Part shown: piece after piece, positions 1 through 5,558 of the stretch | Position numbering within the stretch: the stretch's first letter is position 1 | Layout: each line of letters opens with the position of its first letter | Assembly: GCA_019312705.1 (NCBI GenBank) | Contig: JAFDCW010000471.1 | Coordinates: 1-5,558, forward strand | Direction: 5' to 3' | DNA from: Deltaproteobacteria bacterium | GTDB lineage: Bacteria > Myxococcota > Polyangia > Polyangiales > B10-G4 | Length of the DNA: 5,558 nucleotides | Notes under the pieces: generated by a model | The model's input: the letters and a program-made list of their open reading frames with translations, nothing else | The model's database searches: none | What the model was told of the DNA's origin: nothing | Program-made: the position numbers and the translations under genes

Positions 1-512
1 GCCGAGGCTTCGATCCGAGACACGCCGTCGGGCACCATCAAAATCTCCGCGAGTTCGGCGACGGGCATGGCCGTGTCGAGGTCGCGCTTGTTGAATTGCA
101 CCACCATGGGCATTCGATCGGGGTCGTCCCCCTGACACCTCAGGTTGTGGTCGAGGTTGATGATGCTCTGTCGATTGTCCGACTCACGACCGGGCTGGGA
201 GTCCACCACGAAGACGACCCCGTCGACATGGCGCAGCACCAGACGCCGGGTCTCGTCGTGGGCTATCTGCCCCGGCACCGTGCACAGATGCACCCGCACC
301 CGGTAGCCCTTGAACGTGCCGAGCTCGACCGGCAGGAGGTCGAAGAAGAGCGTGCGCTCAGCCTCGGTATTCAGAGAGATGAGCTTGCCGCGGTTTTTCG
401 GCTTGGTCCGGGCGTGGATGAACTCGAGGTTGGTGGTTTTCCCGCCGAGGCCAGGACCGTAGTAGACGATCTTGAGGTGGACCTCTTTCCGGGCGTGATT
501 GACCAGCGGCAT
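1..512 (-). CDS. mglA: MglA-like Ras-family small GTPase (C-terminus cut by window edge)
   Basis: This is a cytoplasmic GTP-binding switch of the MglA family, which in Myxococcus sets the leading cell pole and drives gliding and twitching motility. In the 170 visible residues the P-loop GPGLGGKT is at 19-26, after the family-typical KIVYYGPG entry. The G3 region is TVPGQ (78-82) instead of the Ras DxxG, and the G4 motif NKRD is at 141-144. R53 and Q82 sit at the same numbers as the intrinsic catalytic arginine and glutamine known from Myxococcus and Thermus MglA, so GTP hydrolysis should be intact. The start gives the usual family N-terminus (MPLVNHARKEVHLKIVYYG). Family members are about 195 residues, so roughly 25 are missing, including the G5 region. 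No mglB, the usual partner, lies directly upstream; the neighbour there is divergent. It may be a paralogue rather than the motility mglA itself, so the symbol is at family level. Confidence 0.92.
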   Translation of the reverse strand, partial: MPLVNHARKEVHLKIVYYGPGLGGKTTNLEFIHARTKPKNRGKLISLNTEAERTLFFDLLPVELGTFKGYRVRVHLCTVPGQIAHDETRRLVLRHVDGVVFVVDSQPGRESDNRQSIINLDHNLRCQGDDPDRMPMVVQFNKRDLDTAMPVAELAEILMVPDGVSRIEAS

Positions 513-522
513 GCAGTAGCTC

Positions 523-551
523 GTCCTACGCGGTCTCTTACCGGGCGTCAA
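523..551 (-). promoter_or_regulatory. Candidate sigma70-type promoter for the MglA-like gene
   Basis: On the minus strand TTGACG (546-551) matches the -35 consensus at five of six bases. It is followed after exactly 17 bp by TAGGAC (523-528), a weak -10 with three matches. The -10 ends 10 nt before the ATG at 512, so transcription would begin only a few bases ahead of the start codon. The only Shine-Dalgarno-like string, AGGA, lies about 11 nt upstream of the ATG and would fall inside the -10. The assignment rests on motif reading alone in GC-rich DNA. Confidence 0.25.
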
Positions 552-569
552 AGCCCTCAAATGTGGCTC

Positions 570-598
570 TTGCCCCAGAGCGCCCCCGACGCCACAAT
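570..598 (+). promoter_or_regulatory. Candidate sigma70-type promoter for the lipoprotein gene
   Basis: TTGCCC (570-575) and CACAAT (593-598) are separated by 17 bp; each matches four of six consensus bases. The -10 ends 8 nt before the GTG at 607, which lacks any purine-rich ribosome site. If the promoter is real, the transcript would start at or almost at the GTG and be leaderless. It lies in the same 94-bp divergent region as the candidate MglA promoter, and the two elements do not overlap. The match quality is modest and could be chance. Confidence 0.25.
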
Positions 599-606
599 CG
601 GCGGCC

Positions 607-972
607 GTGAGGGCCCCTATCCAGCTCATCGTCGCGATCTCTTTGGCGACGATCTCCTGCGCCGCGATTTTCGTCCCCGGATGCGGAGGGCCCGACACCC
701 GCCCCGCAACGAACGACGATTTCCGGGCCGTGCAGGCCGCCGAGGCGGCCCAGGGGCGAAACCTGTCCATCGCCCGGAACCCGGGGACGGCCTGCGCGTC
801 CGCCTGCGACGCGGCCGACGTCACGTGCGACGGCGCCGGTCAAATCTGCGACCTCGCCCGGCAGACCGAAGACCTCGACCTGCGCGTCCGCTGTCGCGCC
901 GCCGAAGAACGCTGCGCTGAGGCGCGTGCCCAGGACCGCGACGACTGCGAATGTCCCGCGGCCGCGCCGTGA
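607..972 (+). CDS. Small cysteine-rich putative lipoprotein
   Basis: I do not recognise a named family. The 121-residue product begins with a short export signal: an Arg at 2, a hydrophobic stretch at about 5-25 and VPGC ending at Cys26. This resembles a lipobox, although Pro at -2 is not ideal. Mature residues 27-60 are polar and probably a flexible tether. The rest carries eight cysteines at 63, 67, 74, 81, 96, 103, 114 and 116. The 67/74/81 and 96/103 groups have exact seven-residue spacing, as expected for helices stapled by disulfides in an oxidising compartment. Such small envelope proteins are frequent in Myxococcota. The start is a GTG directly before the signal peptide; no in-frame ATG exists and no Shine-Dalgarno is visible. 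Its 3' end overlaps the membrane protein gene, which suggests translational coupling. The nearest alternative is a secreted, non-lipidated protein. Confidence 0.75.
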   Translation: MRAPIQLIVAISLATISCAAIFVPGCGGPDTRPATNDDFRAVQAAEAAQGRNLSIARNPGTACASACDAADVTCDGAGQICDLARQTEDLDLRVRCRAAEERCAEARAQDRDDCECPAAAP

Positions 973-2072
973 ACGCAGACGACTCGGGGTCCGAAGTCTA
1001 CCACGGTCACTTCCCTCCAATCTTCGACCTCCGCGGCCTCGCCGACGCCGCCCTCCCCGTCGTCGCCGGCCTGCTCTTCTGGGCCGTCGCGGTCCGCGAC
1101 CAGACCGCCGACGCGACGGACGCCGCCGCCCTGATCTTGTCCGTCCTCGCCCTCCTCGCCGGGGCCCAGGGCGTCGTCGGGGGGATGCGCCTCGTCGGAC
1201 GTTTTCGGGTAGCCGCGACGGCGAGGCACATGCGCCTCACCCTCGACGAAGACCGCCTCGTCGTCGAGGGTCTCGGTGGCCCTGATGGCCGCGTCGTGAT
1301 CGAGCGGGAAGACATTCTCGCGATACGAGAGCGTGGTCACTGGGGAGGCCGGGGCGGCCGCCGCCGATACTCCGACGTCTACGTCATCACCAACCCCGAT
1401 GCCGGTCGCACGCACCTCACCTTGCCGCCCGTCTTCGCCGAGAGCCCAGGCCAGCTCACCGAGGCGCTCATGCGCTGGCGCGGTCCGGTCCAAGGGCCCG
1501 TGGACTACGCGCCCCCGGATCCTTCCCGCCTCGCGAGCCGGGTCTACGACGACGCCGCCCGAGGCAAAGCCCCGGACGGCGCTTTGGTCATCCGCCACGG
1601 CAGGGGCTGGCTCGGCCGGGGCCCCTACGTGACCGCCCTCCTCGGCGTGGCCCTCATTCTGCGCTGGCAGCGCTTCGACCCGGAGACTGCGGCCCTCATC
1701 GGCCCCGGAGCGGTCCTGTCTATCGCCTTCGGCGCGATCATGGTTTCCGTCGGCTGGGTCGTCCTCTCCATGCGTGAAGTCAGGCCTCGGAAAGGCCTCG
1801 CCCTCGTCATCACCCCCGCCGAGGTGCTCATCCGCACGCGCCAAGGCGTGCTCCGAGCGACCTTCCGCAACCTCGAAGCCCCGCGCATCGAAGAGCGCCC
1901 AGCCTGGTCCGCCCTCTTCGGCCTCTACACCGAGCGCACCCTCGTCATCGCCCGCAAAGATCAGCCCCCGATCCGCTACCAAGAAGCCTTCCTCGGCGTC
2001 CCCGCCGAAGTCGCCGCCGCCCTCATGGAAGCCATGAAACGCGGCGCCCAAGTCACCAAGGCAACTCGATAG
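951..2072 (+). CDS. Four-helix membrane protein with a duplicated TM-TM-soluble-domain layout
   Basis: This is an unrecognised inner-membrane protein of 373 residues. Hydrophobic segments at about 30-48 and 57-80 precede a soluble beta-rich domain (about 90-178). A second pair at about 226-240 and 248-273 precedes another soluble domain (about 281-364). The two soluble halves look alike: each starts with short strands of the RLTLDEDRLVVEG / ALVITPAEVLIRTRQG type and ends with a VYVIT.. or TLVIA.. strand, then an amphipathic helix ending LMRWRG or LMEAMKRG. This resembles bacterial PH-like (bPH) membrane proteins, but that is inference. The ATG at 951 overlaps the lipoprotein gene by 22 nt. 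An in-frame GTG at 969 would give a 367-residue protein with a GTGA overlap on the lipoprotein stop, a common coupling arrangement and perhaps the true start. Neither start has a clear ribosome site. Confidence 0.85.
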   Translation: MSRGRAVNADDSGSEVYHGHFPPIFDLRGLADAALPVVAGLLFWAVAVRDQTADATDAAALILSVLALLAGAQGVVGGMRLVGRFRVAATARHMRLTLDEDRLVVEGLGGPDGRVVIEREDILAIRERGHWGGRGGRRRYSDVYVITNPDAGRTHLTLPPVFAESPGQLTEALMRWRGPVQGPVDYAPPDPSRLASRVYDDAARGKAPDGALVIRHGRGWLGRGPYVTALLGVALILRWQRFDPETAALIGPGAVLSIAFGAIMVSVGWVVLSMREVRPRKGLALVITPAEVLIRTRQGVLRATFRNLEAPRIEERPAWSALFGLYTERTLVIARKDQPPIRYQEAFLGVPAEVAAALMEAMKRGAQVTKATR

Positions 2073-2079
2073 GCGAAAC

Positions 2080-2127
2080 AAGAAGCCCTCTTCGAAACAG
2101 TGAACGATGCTGTTTAGCCGGCTTCTT
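2080..2127. terminator. Nested inverted repeats between convergent genes, possible bidirectional terminator
   Basis: Two perfect inverted repeats are nested around the space between the membrane protein stop and the recG stop. The outer arms are AAGAAGCC (2080-2087) and GGCTTCTT (2120-2127). The inner arms are AAACAG (2095-2100) and CTGTTT (2110-2115), with a 9-nt loop. Together they could fold into a long imperfect stem on either strand. The right arms extend into the last recG codons, including its stop. There is no long T-run; the minus-strand transcript ends the inner stem with only three U residues. If it terminates, it is not a textbook intrinsic terminator. Confidence 0.4.
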
Positions 2128-4420
2128 CGCGGACGACCTTTAAAGGGCCCTCGCTGAGGCGCGCGAGGGCGGCTCGGGCGCCGGCGTGGGCTGGGTCTTC
2201 GAGATTTGGATCGTCTTCGAGGATGCGCCGGGCGTGGTCTCGGGCCAGGCCGAGGAGCGCGAGGTCCCGGCGGAGATCTCCAAAGCGGAACCCCGGGAGC
2301 CCGGACTGGCGGCGGCCGAAGAGCTCGCCGGGGCCGCGGATGGCCAAGTCCTCCTCGGCGATTCGAAAGCCGTCGGACGTCTCACACATGATCTTCACCC
2401 GGGCCTGGGCCTCGTCCGTAGTAGCGTCGTGAACGAGCAAGCAGGCGCTCCGCTGGCCGCCGCGACCGACCCGCCCCCGGAGCTGATGGAGCTGAGCGAG
2501 GCCAAAGCGCTCGGCATGCTCGACGAGCACGACATTCGCGGCCGCTACGTCCACACCAACCTCGACCACCGTCGTCGAGACCAGCAGCCGCGCGTCCCCG
2601 CTGGCGAAGGCGGCCATCGCCGCGTTCCGCTCTTCGCTGCCCATCCGCCCGTGGACCAGACCCACCGGAATTTCCGGGAAGCGTTGCTTCATCTCCTCGA
2701 AGGTCGTGGTGGCGTCCCGAAGATCCATCTCCTCGGACTCTTCGACGAGGGGACAGATGACGTAGGCCTGCCCTCCCTTGGCCAGGGCCCGGCCCAGCTG
2801 CCGGAGGGCGTCATCGCGCTGGTCGAGGCCATAGGCCCGAGTCGTCGGAGGGATCCGCCCCGGGGGAAGCTCATCGAGAACCGAGGCGTCGAGGTCGCCG
2901 TAGAGCGCGAGGGCCAAGCTCCGGGGGATCGGCGTCGCCGTCATGACCAGGAGGTGCGGGCTGATGGGCCCTTCGGTGCCCTCCCCCTTCTGCACCAGGC
3001 GCAAGCGCTGGCCCACGCCAAAACGGTGCTGCTCATCGACGATGACCAGGCGCAGACGGTGAAACTCGAGGCCCTCGGTGAGCAACGCGTGGGTGCCCAC
3101 CGCGACGTCGATGGTGCCCTCTCGAAGCCCCTTCTTGACCTTGCGCCGATGCGCCGCCCGAGCGCCCCCGACGACGAGGGCGAGGCGCAGACCGAGGGCC
3201 CTAGCGACCCCTTCGAAGTTGCGAAAGTGCTGTTCTGCCAGGAGTTCCGTCGGTGCCATGAAGGCCACCTGAGCCCCCGCAGCGACCGCCCTCGCCGCCG
3301 AGAGCATCGCCACCGCCGTCTTGCCGCTGCCGACATCGCCCTGGAGGATGCGTCGCATGGGGCGATCGCGGCCGAGGTCCGCGCCAATTTCGTCGACCAC
3401 CCGAGCCTGGGCCGCGGTCAGCGTGAAGGGCAGCGCCGCCCGGGCCCGGGCCACCGGGGCCGCGGGAGCAATCAACGCCTCCGACGCTTCACCCGCATCG
3501 ATGGCCCGGCGGTGGTGCAGGGCGAGTTCGAGGAGGAAAAACTCCTCGAAGGCGAGGCGAGCATGTTCGGGGGTCGTGCGCGAGTTGAGCGCGTCGAGGT
3601 AGGCGTCGTCGATGTCGTCGGACGGCCGATGCAAGGCGCGCAGCGCCTGGGTGAGCGACGGCAGGCCTTCCGCGTCGCGGACCGACACGGGAACGCTGTC
3701 GACGATGCCCCCGGCCGCCCGGGCGACGGAAGCCTCGATCGCACGGGCCAGCGTCCCGGCGGCGATGCGGCCGACGTCGGGGTACCGGGGCACGACGCCG
3801 CCAGCTTCCGCTTCTTGCCCGGATTCCATGCGCGAAGTGTCGGGATGGGCCATCTGCACGTTGCCGCGGTACTCGTCGACCACGCCGGATACACGAAAGC
3901 GTTGCCCGCGCTCGAAGCGCTTCTCGAGACCGAATGCCCGAAACCAGATGAGGCGCAGGGCGCCATAGCGACCGCTGCCGTGCTCGGGAAGCGGCTCGAG
4001 GACGACTTCGAGGCGCCGACGACCGCGATAGCCCGAAGCCCGGACCGAGGCGACGATGCCGGCGGTGACCAGCCGCTCACCGATGACGAGGTCGCCGATG
4101 GGCACGACCCTGCGCTCGTCATCGTATCGCCGGGGCAACGTGAAGATGAGGTCCCCGACCTGAGCAACCCCGCGCTCCCGGAGCCTTTGCCCCGTGACCT
4201 TGCCGATCCCTGGGAGCGTCTCAATCGGCGCTTGGATCCCTGTCGCTTCACCGCGCTTCGCCCGGGCGAGGTCCTCGGCCTGGCGATAGGCCCGAGCCTC
4301 CTTGCGCCGTTCCTTCATGCGCGCCTTGCGCCGGTCCTCGGCCGACTCGCGCCCCGTCTCGATGACCGGTGTCCCACCCTCGCCCGCAGATTCGTCTACC
4401 CACTCGTCGGCGCACGCCAT
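2114..4420 (-). CDS. recG: ATP-dependent DNA helicase RecG
   Basis: RecG is a superfamily 2 double-strand DNA translocase that reverses stalled replication forks and unwinds D-loops, R-loops and branched recombination intermediates. A helix-hairpin-helix-like TLPGIGKVTGQRL (68-80) leads into the OB-fold wedge domain (about 105-200). Helicase motifs follow in order: I GDVGSGKT (361-368), Ia APTELLAEQH (389-398), II DEQH (462-465), III TATP (494-497), V region STTVVEVGVDV (615-625) and VI QLRGRVGR (647-654). The RecG-typical tail EEDLAIRGPGELFGRRQSG is at 689-707. All key residues are intact. At 768 residues it exceeds E. coli RecG (693) because of a highly charged N-terminus, about residues 20-60. 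The ATG at 4420 is the most upstream start in frame but has no ribosome site; ATG 4318 (Met35) has one and would give 734 residues. The frame also stays open upstream, so the N-terminus is uncertain. It is transcribed after greA. Confidence 0.97.
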   Translation of the reverse strand: MACADEWVDESAGEGGTPVIETGRESAEDRRKARMKERRKEARAYRQAEDLARAKRGEATGIQAPIETLPGIGKVTGQRLRERGVAQVGDLIFTLPRRYDDERRVVPIGDLVIGERLVTAGIVASVRASGYRGRRRLEVVLEPLPEHGSGRYGALRLIWFRAFGLEKRFERGQRFRVSGVVDEYRGNVQMAHPDTSRMESGQEAEAGGVVPRYPDVGRIAAGTLARAIEASVARAAGGIVDSVPVSVRDAEGLPSLTQALRALHRPSDDIDDAYLDALNSRTTPEHARLAFEEFFLLELALHHRRAIDAGEASEALIAPAAPVARARAALPFTLTAAQARVVDEIGADLGRDRPMRRILQGDVGSGKTAVAMLSAARAVAAGAQVAFMAPTELLAEQHFRNFEGVARALGLRLALVVGGARAAHRRKVKKGLREGTIDVAVGTHALLTEGLEFHRLRLVIVDEQHRFGVGQRLRLVQKGEGTEGPISPHLLVMTATPIPRSLALALYGDLDASVLDELPPGRIPPTTRAYGLDQRDDALRQLGRALAKGGQAYVICPLVEESEEMDLRDATTTFEEMKQRFPEIPVGLVHGRMGSEERNAAMAAFASGDARLLVSTTVVEVGVDVAAANVVLVEHAERFGLAQLHQLRGRVGRGGQRSACLLVHDATTDEAQARVKIMCETSDGFRIAEEDLAIRGPGELFGRRQSGLPGFRFGDLRRDLALLGLARDHARRILEDDPNLEDPAHAGARAALARLSEGPLKVVREEAG
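4324..4327 (-). promoter_or_regulatory. Possible ribosome binding site for a shorter recG start
   Basis: AAGG on the minus strand lies 5 nt ahead of the in-frame ATG at 4318-4316 (Met35 of the long recG reading). It is the only well-spaced Shine-Dalgarno-like site near any recG start, since the ATG at 4420 has none. The RecG-specific domains all lie downstream of Met35, so the 734-residue form would keep every catalytic and wedge element. The site is only four bases and is embedded in a coding-like region, so chance is possible. Confidence 0.35.
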
Positions 4421-4613
4421 GACGTGGCGCTGGGCCCGGGCGACGGCGACGGTGAAGTCGAGGTCCGAACCCGCGGCCCGGAGCGCTTGGGCGGCGGCTT
4501 CGAGAGCCTCCCCTCGCTCTGGGACCGCACCTGCGAGGGCGCCGAGGGAGGCCGCGGCGAGTTCCGCCGTCGCCCTTCGGTCCCCCGCGTCACCATCCCG
4601 CGCGCCATTCCCG
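4421..4613 (-). other. greA-recG spacer with coding-like sequence in the recG frame
   Basis: The 193 bp between the greA stop and the first recG ATG hold no separate recognisable gene. The recG frame is open through the whole spacer and back to a TGA at 4694-4696 inside greA, but contains no ATG, GTG or TTG in those 91 codons. From about 4570 to 4421 that frame reads as an alanine-rich helical protein (for example TAELAAASLGALAGAVPE) with high G/C at third positions, like recG itself. A GTG at 4617-4615 overlaps the greA stop as GTGA but lies in another frame, whose product is arginine-, serine- and proline-rich and looks like a shadow. Either recG once started further upstream, or an indel separates the GTG from recG. 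No terminator or promoter was evident. Confidence 0.5.
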
Positions 4614-5105
4614 TCACGATTCCCGGCGTCGTCCGAACCGGCAGCGACCTTCGCCAGTTGGGCAGGAGCGGACCCCGCCGGGGGCGCGCACCTTCACCTC
4701 GTCCCCGACCTCGCGATTGATCAGGGCCCGAGCGACCGGCGACGTGACCGAGATGGTCCCGTGATTGACGTCGGCCTCTTCGGAGCCAACGATGCGGTAG
4801 ACCGCCTCGGACCCGTCATCGACGTTTTCGAGGGTGACCCTCGCCCCGAACTTCACCTTGTCTCCGCCGAGCTTGGACATGTCGATGACCTCGGCTCGCA
4901 CCAGGGCGTCCTCGACCATGTTGATCCGGGCCTGGACCATGCCCTGCTTCTCTTTCTGGGCGTGGTACTCGGCGTTTTCTTTGAGGTCGCCCTCTTCCAT
5001 CGCCTCACCGATGGCCTTCGAGATGCCGGGCATCTGAGACTTCAGTTTCACGAGTTCTACTTTGAGAGCCTCGTGGCCCTCGGGAGTCATCGGCATGCTG
5101 TCCAT
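4614..5105 (-). CDS. greA: Transcription elongation factor GreA, with atypical C-terminus
   Basis: GreA enters the RNA polymerase secondary channel and stimulates cleavage of the RNA 3' end in backtracked complexes, restarting elongation. The N-terminal coiled-coil hairpin spans about residues 8-75. Its tip carries GDLKENAEY (39-47), giving the acidic pair D40 and E43 that correspond to the catalytic D41 and E44 of E. coli GreA. The C-terminal FKBP-like domain starts near 80 and includes SPVARALINREVGDEVKV and the APGG turn (141-144). GreA normally ends with a final beta-strand of the YEIxxI type about 12 residues after PGG. Here the sequence instead reads VRSCPTGEGRC and runs into an arginine-rich tail to residue 163. 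The start is fixed by an AAAGG ribosome site 6 nt upstream; a longer open frame back to 5300 has no GreA similarity and overlaps the upstream gene. recG follows on the same strand. Confidence 0.95.
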   Translation of the reverse strand: MDSMPMTPEGHEALKVELVKLKSQMPGISKAIGEAMEEGDLKENAEYHAQKEKQGMVQARINMVEDALVRAEVIDMSKLGGDKVKFGARVTLENVDDGSEAVYRIVGSEEADVNHGTISVTSPVARALINREVGDEVKVRAPGGVRSCPTGEGRCRFGRRRES

Positions 5106-5111
5106 GGGACG

Positions 5112-5116
5112 CCTTT
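5112..5116 (-). promoter_or_regulatory. Ribosome binding site of greA
   Basis: AAAGG on the minus strand is placed 6 nt before the ATG at 5105-5103. Two more in-frame ATGs follow within six codons, and this spacing selects the first. It is the best Shine-Dalgarno site in the window. No strong promoter was found in the 62 bp upstream of greA; TTGAAT followed after 17 bp by TACCAA would place the transcription start on the ribosome site itself. Confidence 0.65.
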
Positions 5117-5167
5117 GGTACCCGGGACGGCCCTCGGATTCAAGGCCCCCCGACCCACCGGGCATAT

Positions 5168-5558
5168 CTAAGTGCCGGGACGCCAGAACCGGATCAGCTG
5201 CAGCTGCGAGGTTTCGAAATTGGCGCGCAACACCAGGATGCTCTGGGTGCTGAGGCCGAGGATGCCCGCCGATACGACCTGGGCGGACGACCACTGCCAA
5301 TTGGCCGTCGGCTCCCGCGCGATCGGCGGCGAGCTGCCCGTCGCAGTGACCCCGTATAGCGACCCCGTGTGGATGATCGCCATGCCGAGGAACCCATAGG
5401 CCCCGACGTCCCCCCGGAGTAGGCGTTGGGCCCCCGGGACGAAGCCCTCGACCTCTGTGAATGTTGCCCCGTCGACGATGCCAATTCGAGTGAGCATGGG
5501 CGTGACGGTGATGTCCCCTTCGACGACGAGCATTCGACCATCGGCCAGAATCGTCCCG
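5168..5558 (-). CDS. Unrecognised beta-rich protein, C-terminal 129 residues only
   Basis: The frame is open from the right edge of the window to a TAG at 5168-5170, so the N-terminus and true start are missing; an internal ATG at 5533 is probably not the start. The visible part begins GTILADGRMLVVEGD, a strand-turn-strand pattern like those in beta-propeller or Kelch-type repeats of secreted Myxococcota proteins. It continues with alternating hydrophobic residues and many Gly, Thr and Ser. It has no cysteines, no transmembrane helix and no catalytic motif that I recognise. The protein ends with an aromatic-basic RFWRPGT. It lies 62 bp upstream of greA on the same strand and may share its transcript, but nothing links the functions. 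The propeller-like reading is weak inference from one motif. Confidence 0.65.
   Translation of the reverse strand, partial: GTILADGRMLVVEGDITVTPMLTRIGIVDGATFTEVEGFVPGAQRLLRGDVGAYGFLGMAIIHTGSLYGVTATGSSPPIAREPTANWQWSSAQVVSAGILGLSTQSILVLRANFETSQLQLIRFWRPGT

Noticed and set aside
96..920. A 274-codon plus-strand open frame across the MglA-like gene and the lipoprotein gene
   Set aside because: It lies antisense to the conserved GTPase motifs and ends in arginine/proline-rich sequence typical of shadow frames. It also conflicts with the lipoprotein signal peptide in another frame.
840..2081. A 413-codon minus-strand open frame opposite the membrane protein gene
   Set aside because: Its product is a low-complexity Glu/Gly/Asp-rich sequence without a fold pattern. 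The plus strand encodes clear membrane helices and a duplicated domain.
4396..4617. A 73-codon minus-strand frame starting at the GTG that overlaps the greA stop
   Set aside because: Its product is Arg/Ser/Pro-rich shadow-like sequence ending inside recG. It is of interest only as a possible displaced recG start, which is reported as a finding.
2186..4720. An 844-codon plus-strand open frame running opposite almost all of recG
   Set aside because: The minus strand carries every RecG helicase motif in order. The opposite frame is a by-product of high third-position G/C, shows no recognisable domain, and starts without a ribosome site.
5129..5147. A GGCC-based hairpin between the right-edge gene and greA, considered as a terminator
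   Set aside because: The stem is about six base pairs including a G-U pair, and no T-run follows, so it is no better than expected by chance in GC-rich DNA.
5106..5300. A 65-residue N-terminal extension of greA from a start at 5300
   Set aside because: The extension has no GreA similarity, overlaps the upstream gene by more than 130 nt, and a well-placed ribosome site supports the start at 5105.

Overview
The window is high-GC DNA with six protein-coding genes, two of them cut by the window edges. The gene content suggests a member of the Myxococcota or a related deltaproteobacterial lineage. The evidence is a MglA-type small GTPase, a cysteine-rich lipoprotein of the kind common in that group, and very strong G/C bias at third codon positions. 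No rRNA, tRNA, CRISPR array, insertion sequence or phage gene was seen, so the lineage assignment is an inference from protein style only.

Layout from left to right. Positions 1-512 (minus strand) hold most of an MglA-like Ras-family GTPase, with its C-terminus off the left edge. A 94-bp divergent intergenic region (513-606) separates it from a plus-strand pair: a small cysteine-rich lipoprotein (607-972) overlapping a four-helix membrane protein with two similar soluble domains (951-2072). That pair converges on recG (2114-4420, minus strand) across about 41 bp that contain nested inverted repeats. Upstream of recG on the same strand lies greA (4614-5105), and upstream of greA is the C-terminal part of an unrecognised beta-rich protein (5168-5558), whose start is off the right edge.

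How the genes fit together. greA and recG both act where transcription meets genome maintenance. GreA rescues backtracked RNA polymerase, and RecG reverses stalled forks and unwinds R-loops and D-loops. They are probably co-transcribed. The lipoprotein and the membrane protein are probably translationally coupled and may work together in the cell envelope. Their divergent arrangement with an MglA-type GTPase is suggestive but does not show a shared function.

The most unusual place is the greA-recG junction (about 4420-4670). GreA loses its conserved last beta-strand, the recG frame stays open far upstream without a start codon, and a GTG overlapping the greA stop would read into recG if one base were added to a C5 run. 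No convincing new defence or mobile system is visible.
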